DNA of 64,000 bases, from positions 744,001 through 808,000 of the forward strand of contig NZ_JADBDT010000001.1 of the NCBI RefSeq assembly GCF_014873485.1, written 5' to 3'. The stretch is from Sphingopyxis sp. OAS728 (GTDB taxonomy: Bacteria; Pseudomonadota; Alphaproteobacteria; Sphingomonadales; Sphingomonadaceae). Position 1 is the stretch's first letter; the number at the start of each line of letters is the position of its first letter. The translations under genes and the position numbers were made by a program. This document shows, in pieces, positions 44,763-54,715 of the stretch. A model generated the notes under the pieces. It was not told the DNA's origin. It saw only the letters and a list, made by a program, of their open reading frames with translations, and did not search any database.

Positions 44763-47426
44763 TTATTTGCCCTGTTTCAACGCAGCCTGGGCGGCGGCGA
44801 GCCGGGCGATGGGGACACGGTAAGGCGAGGCGCTAACATAGTCGAGGCCCGTCTTTTCGCAGAAATGGATGCTAGGCGCGTCGCCGCCATGCTCGCCGCA
44901 GATGCCGAGCTTGACGTTGGAACGCGTCTTGCGACCCCGGTCAGCGGCGATCTCGATCAGTTGGCCGACACCCTCAACGTCGAGGCTGACGAACGGGTCG
45001 GTCAGGAAAATGCCCTTGTCGACATATTGCGTGAGGAAGCGTCCCGCATCGTCGCGGCTGATGCCGATCGTCGTCTGCGTCAGGTCGTTGGTGCCGAAGC
45101 TGAAGAATTCGGCGCTCTCGGCGATCTCGCCCGCCATCAGCGCGGCGCGCGGCAGCTCGATCATCGTGCCGACGAGATAGGCGATCTCGCGCCCCTTTTC
45201 GGCGAACACCGCCTTGGCCTGGCTATCCACGACCGCCTTCATCAGGTCGAATTCGCGGCGCGTCGCCACCAGCGGGATCATCACCTCGGGAATCGGCGCT
45301 GCGCCCGTTTCGGCGGCGACGTCGCACGCCGCCTCGAAAATCGCGCGCGCCTGCATCTCGTAGATTTCGGGATAGGTGACGCCGAGACGGCAGCCGCGAT
45401 GGCCAAGCATCGGATTGAATTCGTGCAGTTCGTTCGCGCGGGCCTTCAGCGCTTCGATACCCACGCCTGCCGCAGCGGCAACATCGGCGAAATCCTCTTC
45501 GCGCGTCGGCAGGAATTCGTGGAGCGGCGGATCGAGCAGGCGGATCGTCACCGGAAGTCCCGCCATCACGCCGAAGATCGCGGCAAAATCGCCCCGCTGT
45601 TCGGGCAACAGCTTGGCGAGGGCGGCGCGGCGGCCAGCTTCGCTGTCGGCGAGGATCATCTCGCGCACCGCAGTAATACGCGCGGCGTCGAAGAACATAT
45701 GCTCGGTGCGGCAGAGCCCGATGCCCTCGGCACCGAAGTCGCGCGCGACCTGCGCGTCGGCGGGGGTTTCGGCGTTGGCGCGCACCTTCATGCGGCGGAC
45801 CTTGTCGGCCCACACCATCAGCGTACCGAAGTCGCCGACGAGTTCGGGGAGCAACGTCTTGACCTCGCCCGCCATCACTTCGCCGGTCGAGCCGTCGAGG
45901 GTCAATATGTCGCCTTCGCGAAGTTCACGGCCCGCAACACGCAACACGCGTGCATTGCCGTCGATCGACAGCCCGCCCGCGCCCGAGACGCACGGACGGC
46001 CCATACCGCGCGCCACCACGGCGGCGTGTGACGTCATGCCGCCACGCGCGGTCAGGATGCCCTTCGCGGCGTGCATGCCATGGATGTCTTCGGGCGAGGT
46101 TTCGACGCGGACAAGGATCACGGCCTCGCCCATTTCGGCCGCCTTTTCGGCGCCGTCGGCGGTGAACATGATCTTGCCCGACGCCGCGCCGGGGCTGGCT
46201 GGCAGCCCCTTGGTGAGCACATCGCGCGGCGCATCGGGGTCGAGCGTCGGGTGGAGCAGCTGGTCGAGCGCGCCCGGATCGACGCGACCAACGGCTTCCT
46301 CTTCCGAAATCAACCCCTCGGCGGCCATTTCGACCGCGATGCGCAGCGCCGCCTTCGCGGTGCGCTTGCCCGAACGGGTTTGCAGCATCCACAAAGTCCC
46401 GCGTTCGACAGTGAACTCGATGTCCTGCATGTCGCGATAGTGCGTTTCGAGCGTGTCGAAGACGCCGCCGAGCTCGGTGAAGGTCTCGGGCATCGCCTCT
46501 TCCATCGACAGCGGCTTGGCGCCCGCCTTTTCACGCGCGATTTTCGTGAGATATTGCGGCGTCCGGATGCCCGCGACAACGTCCTCGCCCTGCGCATTGA
46601 TCAGCCATTCGCCGTACCAGGCGCGCTCGCCGGTCGCGGGATCGCGCGTGAAGGCGACGCCGGTGGCCGAGGTGTCGCCCATATTGCCGAACACCATCGC
46701 CTGCACATTGACTGCGGTCCCCCATTCGGCGGGGATCGAGTTCAGGCGGCGATAAACTTTCGCACGGTCGCTTTCCCAGCTCGCGAACACCGCGCCGACC
46801 GCGCCCCACAGCTGGTCGTTCGGCTCCTGCGGGAAAGGCGCCCCGGTCTCGCGCTCGACGATCGCCTGATATTCCTTGACCAGCGCCTGCCAGTCTTCGG
46901 CCGACATCTCGGTATCGAGATAGAAGCCCTTGTCTTCTTTCGCGATTTCCAGCGCTTCTTCGAACTCGGCATGGTCGAGCCCCATGACGACGTCGGCGTA
47001 CATCTGGACGAAGCGGCGATAGCTGTCCCACGCGAAGCGCGGATCGCCCGACGCTTCGGACAGGCCGACGACGGTCTTGTCATTAAGCCCGAGGTTGAGG
47101 ACGGTATCCATCATCCCCGGCATCGACACGCGCGCGCCCGAACGGACCGAGACGAGCAAAGGATCGGCCGCATCGCCGAATTTCTTGCCCGTGATCCCCT
47201 CGATATGCGCGATGCCCGCGGCGACATCCTCGACCAGCCCGGCCGGGAATTGCTCGCCATTGGCATAATAAGCGGTGCAGACGTCGGTGGTGATCGTAAA
47301 GCCCGGGGGCACCGGCAGTCCGATCGAGGCCATTTCGGCGAGGTTCGACCCCTTGCCGCCCAGCAATTCCTTCGAACGCTCGGCCGTCGTGGCCGCGCCG
47401 CCGAACAAATGCACCATCTTCGTCAT
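44763..47426 (-). CDS. ppdK: Pyruvate, phosphate dikinase PpdK
   Basis: An 887-residue enzyme interconverting pyruvate, ATP and phosphate with phosphoenolpyruvate, AMP and pyrophosphate. The N-terminal ATP-grasp region begins with VHLFGGAATTAERSKELLGGKG. The phospho-carrier His467 lies in GGMTSHAAVVARG. The C-terminal TIM barrel carries GICGEHGGDAPSIHF with the catalytic Cys. Two adjacent ATG codons (47429 and 47426) follow AGGAG; the second has the better spacing. It lies directly downstream of glyS-glyQ on the minus strand, 103 bases from glyS. Confidence 0.97.
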   Translation of the reverse strand: MTKMVHLFGGAATTAERSKELLGGKGSNLAEMASIGLPVPPGFTITTDVCTAYYANGEQFPAGLVEDVAAGIAHIEGITGKKFGDAADPLLVSVRSGARVSMPGMMDTVLNLGLNDKTVVGLSEASGDPRFAWDSYRRFVQMYADVVMGLDHAEFEEALEIAKEDKGFYLDTEMSAEDWQALVKEYQAIVERETGAPFPQEPNDQLWGAVGAVFASWESDRAKVYRRLNSIPAEWGTAVNVQAMVFGNMGDTSATGVAFTRDPATGERAWYGEWLINAQGEDVVAGIRTPQYLTKIAREKAGAKPLSMEEAMPETFTELGGVFDTLETHYRDMQDIEFTVERGTLWMLQTRSGKRTAKAALRIAVEMAAEGLISEEEAVGRVDPGALDQLLHPTLDPDAPRDVLTKGLPASPGAASGKIMFTADGAEKAAEMGEAVILVRVETSPEDIHGMHAAKGILTARGGMTSHAAVVARGMGRPCVSGAGGLSIDGNARVLRVAGRELREGDILTLDGSTGEVMAGEVKTLLPELVGDFGTLMVWADKVRRMKVRANAETPADAQVARDFGAEGIGLCRTEHMFFDAARITAVREMILADSEAGRRAALAKLLPEQRGDFAAIFGVMAGLPVTIRLLDPPLHEFLPTREEDFADVAAAAGVGIEALKARANELHEFNPMLGHRGCRLGVTYPEIYEMQARAIFEAACDVAAETGAAPIPEVMIPLVATRREFDLMKAVVDSQAKAVFAEKGREIAYLVGTMIELPRAALMAGEIAESAEFFSFGTNDLTQTTIGISRDDAGRFLTQYVDKGIFLTDPFVSLDVEGVGQLIEIAADRGRKTRSNVKLGICGEHGGDAPSIHFCEKTGLDYVSASPYRVPIARLAAAQAALKQGK

Positions 47427-47528
47427 CATATGCTCCTGCTGCCCCGGGGAGGAGGTTGCGGCTGGGTAGGTATGCAATCGCTCTTCGTCGATTCAGTTTT
47501 GCTTCGTTCGTTCAAAGGGGCCGTAGGA

Positions 47529-49661
47529 TCAGCCCTCGATTTTCGAGAAATCGGCGACGCCATGCACCGCGCCGGTAAATCGCGCGAGCAGGCCGAGGCG
47601 ATAGGCGCGGACCGCTTCATCGGGGTCGTTGACCATCACGCCGTCAAAAAAGGCGTCGATCGGGGCGCGGAGCGACGCGAGCGCGGCCATCGCGTCGGTG
47701 AAGCGTTCGTCGGCGACGGCGACAGAAGCCGCTGGCTCGGCGGCGTCGAGCGCCGCGAGCAGCGCCTTATCCATTTCCGTCGCCCCAGCGAAAGCTGGGG
47801 CCGCCATCGTCGGCGCACTATCGCCATTGATCCCAGCTTTCGCTGGGATGACAGTATCTTTGCCCGCCTGCTTCAGGATATTCGCCGCCCGCTTGTAGCC
47901 CGCGAGCAAATTGGTGCCGTCCTCGGTCGCCATGAACGCCTGCAACGCTTTCACGCGGGCGAGCAGGCGAACAAGATCATCCTCGCCGCCGAGCGCGAAC
48001 ACCGCGTCGATCAGGTCGTGGCGGACACCGGCTTCGCGTTGCTGGACCTTGAGGCGATCGGCGAAGAAGTCGAGAAGCGCGATGAAGTTTACATCGACAC
48101 TACCGAACGGCGGATAGTCCTTCAGCGCCTGCGCGTTAATCGGCAACTGTTGGACCAGCGCATTGAAGGCGGAGAGCACATGAAGCCGAACGCCGTTCGC
48201 CTGAATCAAAGAGAGCACACCCAACGCCGCTCGCCTTAAAGCAAATGGATCTTTCGAGCCGGTCGGAACCATTCCAAAGGTAAAGAAGCCAATTAGGCTG
48301 TCCAGCTTATCCGCCAGCGCTACGGCCACTGTCACCGGCGCAGTCGGCACGTCATCGCCCTGCCCGACCGGCTTGTAATGGTCGCGGATCGCATCAGCGA
48401 CCGCATCGGGCAAGCCCTCGGCGCGGGCGTAATAGCCGCCCATCAGGCCCTGCAGTTCGGGAAATTCGCCGACCATTTCGGTGACGAGATCGGCTTTCGC
48501 CAGCTCGGCCGCCTGCCGCGCGAGCCCGGGTTCGCAGTTCGGGACGATGCCTTCGCTCGCCAGCCATTCGGCCAGCTTCGCGACGCGTTCGACCTTGTCG
48601 GCGACGGTGCCCAGCTTTTCGTGGAAGGTGATGTTCGCCAGCTTTTCGGCGTGCTGCGCGAGCGTCTTCTTCTGGTCCTGTTCCCAGAAGAAGCGCGCAT
48701 CCGACAGCCGCGCTGCGAGCACCTTGCGATTGCCCGCGACGATCTCCGCGCCGCCGTCCTTCGCGTCGATGTTGGCGGTGCAGACGAAGCCGTTCGCCAG
48801 CTTGCCGTCGGCGCCGTTCACGACAAAATATTTCTGGTTCACGCGCGCGGTGAGCTGGATGACCTCAGGCGGCACTTCGAGGAACGCTTCGTCGAAGCGG
48901 CCGAGCAGCGGAACCGGCCATTCGGTGAGGCCGGCATTCTCGATTACCAGCCCCTCGTCCTCGACGAGCGTCAGCCCGGCGTCGGCCGCGGCCTTGGCGG
49001 CGCCGTCGCGGACGATCGCCTGCCGTTCCTCATGGTCGACAATGACGTGGCACGCGCGCAGCTTCTCGGCGTAATCGGACGCTGAACCGATCGTGATCTC
49101 GCCCGGGCAATGGAAGCGGTGGCCGCGCGTCGCGAAACCTGCAGAAATCCCGCTAACTTCACATGGCACAAGCTCTTCGCCGAAGATCGCGACGATCCCC
49201 GACAACGGGCGGACCCAACGCAGGCTTTCGCTGCTGGCGCTTTCCTTGCCCCAGCGCATCGACTTGGGCCACGAAAAGCCGCGAACGATCGCGGGGATCG
49301 CCTCGGCAAGCACTTCGACGGTCGCGCGGCCGGGCTTGTCAATCACGGCGAAATACACGCCATCGCGGTCTTCGAGCTGTTCTTGCGTCAGGCCGGTCTT
49401 GCGAAGGAAGCCTTCGAGCGCCTGCGGCGGCGCGCTGCTACGCGGCCCCTTGAGCTCCTCGCTGACGGCCGCGGTCGCTTCGGGCAGCCCCTTGGCGATC
49501 AGCGCAAGGCGGCGCGGGGTCGACCAGATGGTGAGGTCGCCAGCTTCGAGGCCCGCGGCGCCCAGTTGCGCGCGGAACAGCTTTTCCAGCTCGGCGCGTG
49601 CGCCGGCCTGCATCCGCGCCGGGATTTCCTCACTGCGCAGTTCGAGAAGAAAGTCGGTCAC
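47529..49661 (-). CDS. glyS: Glycyl-tRNA synthetase beta subunit GlyS
   Basis: A 710-residue subunit of the alpha2beta2 glycyl-tRNA synthetase. The N-terminus (V)[17 protein letters not shown] is diagnostic, and the start GTG at 49661 overlaps the glyQ stop as GTGA. The C-terminal anticodon-binding part is interrupted at about residues 600-632 by a stretch including VIPAKAGI and AFAGATEMD. This is encoded by two inverted hairpin repeats, absent from typical family members and in frame. The total length exceeds E. coli GlyS (689) by roughly that amount. Confidence 0.96.
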   Translation of the reverse strand: MTDFLLELRSEEIPARMQAGARAELEKLFRAQLGAAGLEAGDLTIWSTPRRLALIAKGLPEATAAVSEELKGPRSSAPPQALEGFLRKTGLTQEQLEDRDGVYFAVIDKPGRATVEVLAEAIPAIVRGFSWPKSMRWGKESASSESLRWVRPLSGIVAIFGEELVPCEVSGISAGFATRGHRFHCPGEITIGSASDYAEKLRACHVIVDHEERQAIVRDGAAKAAADAGLTLVEDEGLVIENAGLTEWPVPLLGRFDEAFLEVPPEVIQLTARVNQKYFVVNGADGKLANGFVCTANIDAKDGGAEIVAGNRKVLAARLSDARFFWEQDQKKTLAQHAEKLANITFHEKLGTVADKVERVAKLAEWLASEGIVPNCEPGLARQAAELAKADLVTEMVGEFPELQGLMGGYYARAEGLPDAVADAIRDHYKPVGQGDDVPTAPVTVAVALADKLDSLIGFFTFGMVPTGSKDPFALRRAALGVLSLIQANGVRLHVLSAFNALVQQLPINAQALKDYPPFGSVDVNFIALLDFFADRLKVQQREAGVRHDLIDAVFALGGEDDLVRLLARVKALQAFMATEDGTNLLAGYKRAANILKQAGKDTVIPAKAGINGDSAPTMAAPAFAGATEMDKALLAALDAAEPAASVAVADERFTDAMAALASLRAPIDAFFDGVMVNDPDEAVRAYRLGLLARFTGAVHGVADFSKIEG
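47783..47849. repeat. Inverted pair of REP-like hairpins inside glyS
   Basis: Two palindromes: 47783-47800, arms CCCCAGC/GCTGGGG around loop GAAA, and 47830-47849, arms ATCCCAGC/GCTGGGAT around loop TTTC. The second is close to an inverted copy of the first, as in paired REP or Rickettsia-like palindromic elements, separated by 29 bases. The whole element is read through by the glyS frame and translated. Confidence 0.75.
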
Positions 49662-50581
49662 AGCGTCCACCCCGGATATTTTGCGGTCCAGCGTTCGGAC
49701 TGGCTGTCGATCCACGCCTTGCAGCTGCCCTTCGCGAGGTCGCGGACGCGCGCCATATAGTTGGCACGTTCCTGCACGCTGATCACGCCGCGCGCCTGGA
49801 GCAGATTGAACAAATGGCTCGCTTCGATCGCCTGATCATAGGCGGCGAGCGGGACATTCGCCGCGATCGCGCGCTTGCACTCTTCCTCGGCGGCCTTGAA
49901 GCCCGCGAAAAGCGTATCGGTATCGGCGACCTCGAAATTCCATTTCGAGAACTGGCGTTCGTTTTCCAGGAACACGTCGCCATAGCTGACCGCAGCGACA
50001 TCGCCGACCGCGTCCGAAAAGCGCAGGTCGTACACATTGTCGACATTCTGGATATACATGGCGAGGCGCTCGAGCCCGTAGGTGAGCTCACCCGCGACGG
50101 GCTTGCAGTCGAAACCGCCCATCTGCTGGAAATAAGTGAACTGGGTGACTTCCATTCCGTCGCACCAGACTTCCCAGCCCAGCCCCCACGCGCCGAGCGT
50201 CGGCGATTCCCAGTCATCCTCGACAAAACGGATGTCGTGGAGCAGCGGGTCGATGCCGATCGCGGCCAGCGAGCCGAGATACTGCTCCTGCAGGTCGGCG
50301 GGCGACGGCTTCAGGATCACCTGATATTGGTAATAATGCTGGAGCCGGTTCGGGTTCTCGCCATAGCGGCCATCTGTGGGCCGGCGGCTCGGCTGGACAT
50401 AGGCGACGTTCCACGGCTCGGGACCGAGACTGCGCAGCGTCGTCGCGGGGTGAAAAGTCCCCGCCCCCACGCGCATGTCATAGGGCTGCAAAATCGCGCA
50501 ACCGCGCGCGCTCCAGTAATTATGCAGCGTCAGGATCATGTCCTGAAAGCTGAGTGGTGTCTTGTCCGCCCCGTCGGCCAC
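49658..50581 (-). CDS. glyQ: Glycyl-tRNA synthetase alpha subunit GlyQ
   Basis: A 307-residue class II aminoacyl-tRNA synthetase catalytic subunit. The sequence [26 protein letters not shown] and the motif [12 protein letters not shown] are diagnostic, and the class II motif [23 protein letters not shown] is clearly present. The start is GTG at 50581; the first ATG comes after the conserved start. It overlaps glyS by 4 bases and together they form the glyQS operon. Confidence 0.97.
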   Translation of the reverse strand: MADGADKTPLSFQDMILTLHNYWSARGCAILQPYDMRVGAGTFHPATTLRSLGPEPWNVAYVQPSRRPTDGRYGENPNRLQHYYQYQVILKPSPADLQEQYLGSLAAIGIDPLLHDIRFVEDDWESPTLGAWGLGWEVWCDGMEVTQFTYFQQMGGFDCKPVAGELTYGLERLAMYIQNVDNVYDLRFSDAVGDVAAVSYGDVFLENERQFSKWNFEVADTDTLFAGFKAAEEECKRAIAANVPLAAYDQAIEASHLFNLLQARGVISVQERANYMARVRDLAKGSCKAWIDSQSERWTAKYPGWTL

Positions 50582-50719
50582 AGCCGCAATTCCTTCGCAG
50601 GTGCAAAAATCGCCGCCGCATTGGCCTAGCGGCGGCGCACGGTCAAGGCTCCCCGCCTTTCATCACGGCGCGAAAATGCGCGACTTGGTCAGGTGTGCAA
50701 AACTTTTTGTAAGGTTTTA

Positions 50720-50750
50720 TTGACATGGTCAGCGAATCGCGACATATGGT
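50720..50750 (+). promoter_or_regulatory. Possible sigma-70 promoter for the UrcA-type gene
   Basis: A perfect TTGACA at 50720-50725 is followed by weak -10 matches (CATATG at 17 bases or TATGGT at 19 bases spacing), 65-95 bases before the UrcA ATG. The region is AT-richer than its surroundings. The -10 element is poor, so this is tentative. Confidence 0.35.
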
Positions 50751-50815
50751 CATGCATACCTGACATGAAGACAGGTTGAGTTGACCAAGACCCCGTCGAT
50801 CCAAGGAGAATAGAC

Positions 50816-51139
50816 ATGGTGACCCGCACGCTGATCCTCGCCCTCTCGCTCACTGCTGCCCCCGCCGTGGCTGTCGCGACCGAAAATCGCGCCGTCGAAG
50901 TCCGCGTCGATGATCTCAGCCTGACCCGCACGGCCGATCGCGAGCGCCTCGACACCCGGCTGAAAAGCGCAGCGCGCAGCGTCTGCCGCACTGGTCTTCG
51001 CGGTGCTGCCGAATCTGCCCGCCAGTCGGCATGCGTCTCAAACGTCCTTTCCAGTGTCGAATTCCAGGCCGAACAGGCGATCGCCCGCGCACAAAACGGC
51101 ACGCAGCTCGCGCTGCTGATGATCGACGCCGCGCGGTAA
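50816..51139 (+). CDS. UrcA-family secreted protein
   Basis: A 107-residue protein with a signal peptide (MVTRTLILALSLTAAPAVAVA) and the UrcA pattern: EVRVDDLSLTRTADRERLDTRLKSAARSVC, then a second Cys in SACVSNVL. Two conserved cysteines probably form a disulphide. Strong AAGGAGA ribosome site before the ATG at 50816. The family is small, periplasmic and mostly restricted to sphingomonads and relatives, with no assigned function. Confidence 0.85.
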   Translation: MVTRTLILALSLTAAPAVAVATENRAVEVRVDDLSLTRTADRERLDTRLKSAARSVCRTGLRGAAESARQSACVSNVLSSVEFQAEQAIARAQNGTQLALLMIDAAR

Positions 51140-51373
51140 CATGGGATCGGGACGACTTCGCTCGCGCCGTACCTCCCCGGTGACGGCTGGCGACCTGGGC
51201 TGGAGCGCCCTCTCTATGACGGCGCTCCAGTCTCTTGCCTCGCGAAGGACTGTCCCGTCCTGCCCCCAATCCCGACCATCCCGAAGGCGCGGACAAAAAT
51301 TCCCTTCCCCGACATTTCGGTGCGCTATGGGGAAGGCCGTGATCCTTCGGATGGAAATGCTGGCGAGGCGCCG

Positions 51374-51586
51374 ATGAACAATAAATTGAAAGTGCTGCGC
51401 GCGATGCGGAACTGGAGCCAGGCGGAACTTGCCGACCGGCTCGATGTCTCACGGCAGGCGGTGAATGCGATCGAAACGGGGAAATACGACCCCTCGCTAC
51501 CGCTCGCCTTCAAGCTCGCACGGCTGTTCGAAATGCCGATCGAAGAGATTTTCGACGACGGCCACGAAGGAAATAGCAATGACTGA
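51374..51586 (+). CDS. XRE-family helix-turn-helix regulator
   Basis: A 70-residue protein that is little more than a helix-turn-helix: KLKVLRAMRNWSQAELADRLDVSRQAVNAIETGKYDPS. It ends with an acidic tail. Size and sequence match the small Cro/CI type usually encoded with a membrane-protein partner. Here the next gene, a 144-residue membrane protein, overlaps its stop by 8 bases, and the two are probably co-translated. It may control its own operon. Confidence 0.88.
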   Translation: MNNKLKVLRAMRNWSQAELADRLDVSRQAVNAIETGKYDPSLPLAFKLARLFEMPIEEIFDDGHEGNSND

Positions 51587-52013
51587 GACCCGGAATATGA
51601 AACGTCCGATGTCGCCGCGCCGCAAACGTTACTGGATTGCGCTCGGCTTGGCAGGTGCGTTCGGCGGCGTATTGGGCGCGTGGATGCAGATGGCGCAGAG
51701 CGACGGTCCGGCGATCGGCCTCGCATTGCTCAGCAACTCCGCCTTGCCTGCCAATTTCGCGATCGGCGCGTCGATGGTGTGGGTCGTCGGCATGGCCATC
51801 TCGCTGATCCTCTATCATCGCTCGGTCGACGATCATGAGGAGCGCGCCTATCTGTGGGCGGGCACCGCGGCCTGGTACACGCTGACGCTCGCGGCGCCGA
51901 CCTGGTGGGTGCTCCACCGCGCCAGCCTTGCCCCCGCGCCCGATGTCATGCTGCTGTTCCTCGGCGCGCTCGCGGTCAACGCCATCGTCTGGCTGTGGCT
52001 CAAATACCGCTGA
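51579..52013 (+). CDS. Small four-helix membrane protein, partner of the XRE regulator
   Basis: A 144-residue protein with a basic start (MKRPMSPRRKRYW) and about four hydrophobic helices (WIALGLAGAFGGVLGAWM, MVWVVGMAISLILY, WAGTAAWYTLTLAAPTWWV, and the C-terminal LLFLGALAVNAIVWLWL). No enzymatic motif. The overlap with the XRE gene, with a ribosome site GAAGGAAATAG, suggests paired function as in many XRE/membrane-protein couples. Function unknown. Confidence 0.8.
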   Translation: MTETRNMKRPMSPRRKRYWIALGLAGAFGGVLGAWMQMAQSDGPAIGLALLSNSALPANFAIGASMVWVVGMAISLILYHRSVDDHEERAYLWAGTAAWYTLTLAAPTWWVLHRASLAPAPDVMLLFLGALAVNAIVWLWLKYR

Positions 52014-52078
52014 GTATTTTCCGCTCCCCTTCCCCGTTCGATCCGGCCATAAGCGCCCGTAACGAAAGTGATTTCCCG

Positions 52079-53008
52079 ATGAAAACCTGGTTCAAGAAGC
52101 TTGCCACCACCTGCTCGATCGTGGCCTTCTCGGCGACTGCGGCGCTTCCCGCCGTCCACGCGGCCGAGCCTGCCGCCGCTGCGCCCCCCGCCACGACCGA
52201 CGCCGACCCCGCGCTGTGGGTCGTCAAGGACAAGGACACGACGATCTATCTCTTCGGCACCGTCCATGTGCTGAAACCCGGCCTCGGCTGGTTCGACGAG
52301 GCGGTGAAGACGGCGTTCGACAAGTCCGACGAGCTGATGCTCGAAATGGTGATGCCCGAAGATCAGGCGGCGATGGCGAAGGAAATGATGCCGCTGGCGA
52401 TGGACCAGAGCGGCAAGACGCTCTCGTCACGCCTCGATCCCGAGCAGCTCAAGGCCTATCAGGCCGCGCTGGCGAGCCTTGGCATCGCGCCGGCGCAGTT
52501 CGATATGTTCGAGCCGTGGTTTCCCGCCATGACCCTGTCGGTGCTGCCGCTTACCAAATTGGGTTACGATCCCGAACAGGGCGTCGAAAAACTGCTGACA
52601 AGCTCGGCCAAAAAGGCGGGGAAGCCGGTTGCCGGTCTCGAAACGCTGGGCCAGCAGCTCGGCTATTTCGATACGCTTCCCGAAAACCAGCAGATCGGTT
52701 TCCTGAATTCGGTGGTCAGGGATCTCGACAAGCTGGGGCCGCAACTCGACAAGATGGTCGCGCAGTGGGCGAAGGGCGATCCCGACGCGCTGGCCGTAAC
52801 GATGAACGAAAGCCTGGCCGAGACGCCCGAACTCGGGAAGGTGCTGCTTTGGGATCGCAATGCCCGCTGGGCCGATCAATTGAAGGCACGGATGGACCAG
52901 CCCGGCACGGTGTTCGTTGCGGTCGGCGCGGGCCATCTGGCAGGCGAAAAAAGCGTGCAGGATTATCTGAAGGCACGCGGCATCGTCGCCAAACGGGTCA
53001 AATATTGA
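52079..53008 (+). CDS. TraB/GumN-family protein (first of two)
   Basis: A 309-residue secreted protein with a signal peptide (MKTWFKKLATTCSIVAFSAT, ending in VHA-AEP). The TraB/GumN domain is marked by LWVVKDKDTTIYLFGTVHVLKP, with a conserved His, the second block GLETLGQQLGYFDTLPENQQI, and a C-terminal GTVFVAVGAGHLAGEKSVQ. These residues bind metal in proposed metalloprotease-like TraB/Tiki relatives (family knowledge). A tandem paralogue follows with a 4-base overlap. Confidence 0.87.
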   Translation: MKTWFKKLATTCSIVAFSATAALPAVHAAEPAAAAPPATTDADPALWVVKDKDTTIYLFGTVHVLKPGLGWFDEAVKTAFDKSDELMLEMVMPEDQAAMAKEMMPLAMDQSGKTLSSRLDPEQLKAYQAALASLGIAPAQFDMFEPWFPAMTLSVLPLTKLGYDPEQGVEKLLTSSAKKAGKPVAGLETLGQQLGYFDTLPENQQIGFLNSVVRDLDKLGPQLDKMVAQWAKGDPDALAVTMNESLAETPELGKVLLWDRNARWADQLKARMDQPGTVFVAVGAGHLAGEKSVQDYLKARGIVAKRVKY

Positions 53009-53904
53009 CCGGGGCGCCCCGCCCTTCCGGCCATTTGGGTCGCCGCCTTGCGGCGGCCCTTTTGCCGTGCCTGCTCGCCGCATGTGGCACTGCCGAGCCC
53101 GCACGGCAGGCGAAGCCGGCGATGTGGCTGGTCGCCGACGATGATACGCAAATCTATATGCTGGGCGCGATGCATGCGCTGCCGCGCGGCACCGACTGGG
53201 ACGGCGGCAAGGTCGCCGAGGCGGTGGGGTCCGCCGACGAGTTGGTGATGGAATTGTCGCCCGAGGAGCTGGCGGAGGCAGGCAGCGTCTTCCAAGCGCT
53301 CGCGCCGCGGACCGCGCCACTCGCGATGGAGAAGCGGCTGCCGCCTCCCGCCCTCGCGGGCTATCGGGCGCTCGAGGCCAGCGGCGGCGATTTCGGCGGC
53401 GACGCGCTCGACGATTGGGCGGTGATGGTGCTGATGGGCCAGCGCGTCGCGCAAAATGCGGCGCTGGATTCGTCGGGCGGTGTCGAAACGCGCCTGACAC
53501 AGCGGTTCGCGGACGCCGGAAAGCCGATCCGCGGTCTCGAGACCGCGCGCGAACAACTGATGTTCTTCGAAACGCTCGATCCGGCGACGCAGCGCACACT
53601 CCTGACCCGCGCGGCCGAAAATTCCGCCGATGCCGTGAAGGAGGTCGGCGCGCTGACTGCCGCGTGGGGCCGCGGCGACGTCGCGGCGCTGGAAAAGGTC
53701 ATCAACGAGGATGTCGACGCTGTGCCCGCGGCACGAAAGGCCATCATCACCGACCGCAACAGGCGCTGGAGCGCATGGGTGCAAAAGCGGCTGGAGCAAC
53801 CGGGTACGGTGCTGATGGCGGTCGGCGCCGGCCATCTGGTCGGGCCCGACGGCGTGCCGGCGATGCTCGAAGCCGAGGGGCTCAAGGTCCGCCGCGTACA
53901 ATAA
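53005..53904 (+). CDS. TraB/GumN-family lipoprotein (second of two)
   Basis: A 299-residue paralogue of the preceding gene. The start is TTG at 53005, overlapping the previous stop as TTGA. The N-terminus has a lipoprotein signal with LLPCLLAAC, so Cys29 is probably acylated. The domain keeps DTQIYMLGAMHALP, GLETAREQLMFFETLD and GTVLMAVGAGHLVG. Paralogue 1 has a cleaved signal peptide and this one a lipid anchor, suggesting different sites in the periplasm. The function is unknown. Confidence 0.82.
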   Translation: MTGAPRPSGHLGRRLAAALLPCLLAACGTAEPARQAKPAMWLVADDDTQIYMLGAMHALPRGTDWDGGKVAEAVGSADELVMELSPEELAEAGSVFQALAPRTAPLAMEKRLPPPALAGYRALEASGGDFGGDALDDWAVMVLMGQRVAQNAALDSSGGVETRLTQRFADAGKPIRGLETAREQLMFFETLDPATQRTLLTRAAENSADAVKEVGALTAAWGRGDVAALEKVINEDVDAVPAARKAIITDRNRRWSAWVQKRLEQPGTVLMAVGAGHLVGPDGVPAMLEAEGLKVRRVQ

Positions 53905-54010
53905 GCGCGGCGGCGCTTGCATTTCGGCCACTTCCCCGCTAAGCGCCGCCGCTTCCGTCCATGGTCATCCCTGGAGGCGTGGCGGACTGTGAAATCTGTT
54001 TCGGAGAAAA

Positions 54011-54649
54011 ATGATGAGCGACCAGCTGGTGCTGTCGGCCGAGACGCGTGATCGCGGAGGCAAGGGAGCCTCGCGTGAACTGCGTCGTAATGGCCGCGTC
54101 CCCGCCGTTGTCTATGGCGGCAAAGAAGAACCCCTGATGATCCACGTCGAAGAAAAGCTGCTGATGAAGCAGCTGATGACGGGTCACTTCATGAACTCGG
54201 TCGTGATGATCGAAGTCGGTGGCAAGCAGGTGCGGACCCTGCCGAAGGACGTCGCTTTCCACCCGGTCAAGGATCGTCCGATCCACGCCGACTTCCTGCG
54301 CATTTCGAAGGATGCGACGGTTCAGGTCGCGGTTCCGGTCGTGTTCGCGAACGAAGACGCCTCGCCGGGCCTGAAGCGTGGCGGCGTGCTGAACATCGTT
54401 CGTCACGAGCTGGAACTCGTCTGCGACGCGGACAAGATCCCCGACGAGATCGCGATCGACGTCACCGGCTTTGATGTCGGCGATTCGATCCACATCAGCA
54501 ACGTCACCCTGCCCAAGGGCGTCGCAAGCGCGATCACCGATCGCGACTTCACCATCGCCACCATCGTCGCCCCGTCGGCGCTCAAGTCGAGCGACGGCGA
54601 CACGACGAAGGACGAAGGCGAAGCTGCCGAAGGCGGCGACGAAGCCTAA
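54011..54649 (+). CDS. rplY: 50S ribosomal protein L25 (CTC type)
   Basis: A 212-residue ribosomal protein binding 5S rRNA. The N-terminal domain is marked by [31 protein letters not shown]. The C-terminal TL5-like domain ([27 protein letters not shown]) makes it the long CTC form. An acidic, Ala-rich tail ends it. A GGAG sits before the adjacent ATG codons (54011 and 54014). It is followed by a hairpin and then pth. Confidence 0.96.
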   Translation: MMSDQLVLSAETRDRGGKGASRELRRNGRVPAVVYGGKEEPLMIHVEEKLLMKQLMTGHFMNSVVMIEVGGKQVRTLPKDVAFHPVKDRPIHADFLRISKDATVQVAVPVVFANEDASPGLKRGGVLNIVRHELELVCDADKIPDEIAIDVTGFDVGDSIHISNVTLPKGVASAITDRDFTIATIVAPSALKSSDGDTTKDEGEAAEGGDEA

Positions 54650-54660
54650 GCATTTCGGAG

Positions 54661-54685
54661 CGCCCCTCCCCGAACGGGAGGGGCG
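54661..54685 (+). terminator. GC-rich hairpin between rplY and pth
   Basis: Ten-base arms CGCCCCTCCC and GGGAGGGGCG enclose a 5-base loop, 11 bases after the rplY stop. No T-run follows, so it may be partial, letting pth be read through. It shares the CCTCCC/GGGAGG core with the hairpins after hslU and ychF. Confidence 0.5.
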
Positions 54686-54715
54686 TGTCCACCAGACCCC
54701 GGGAAAGGCACTTCC

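Noticed and set aside
46071-48239. Plus-strand frame of 722 codons opposite ppdK and glyS
   Set aside because: It is antisense to two certain genes and spans their boundary, which a real gene would not do with such composition.
51141-51377. Plus-strand frame of 78 codons between UrcA and XRE genes
   Set aside because: No ribosome site, no family sequence, and it overlaps the XRE start in a different frame; composition looks non-coding.
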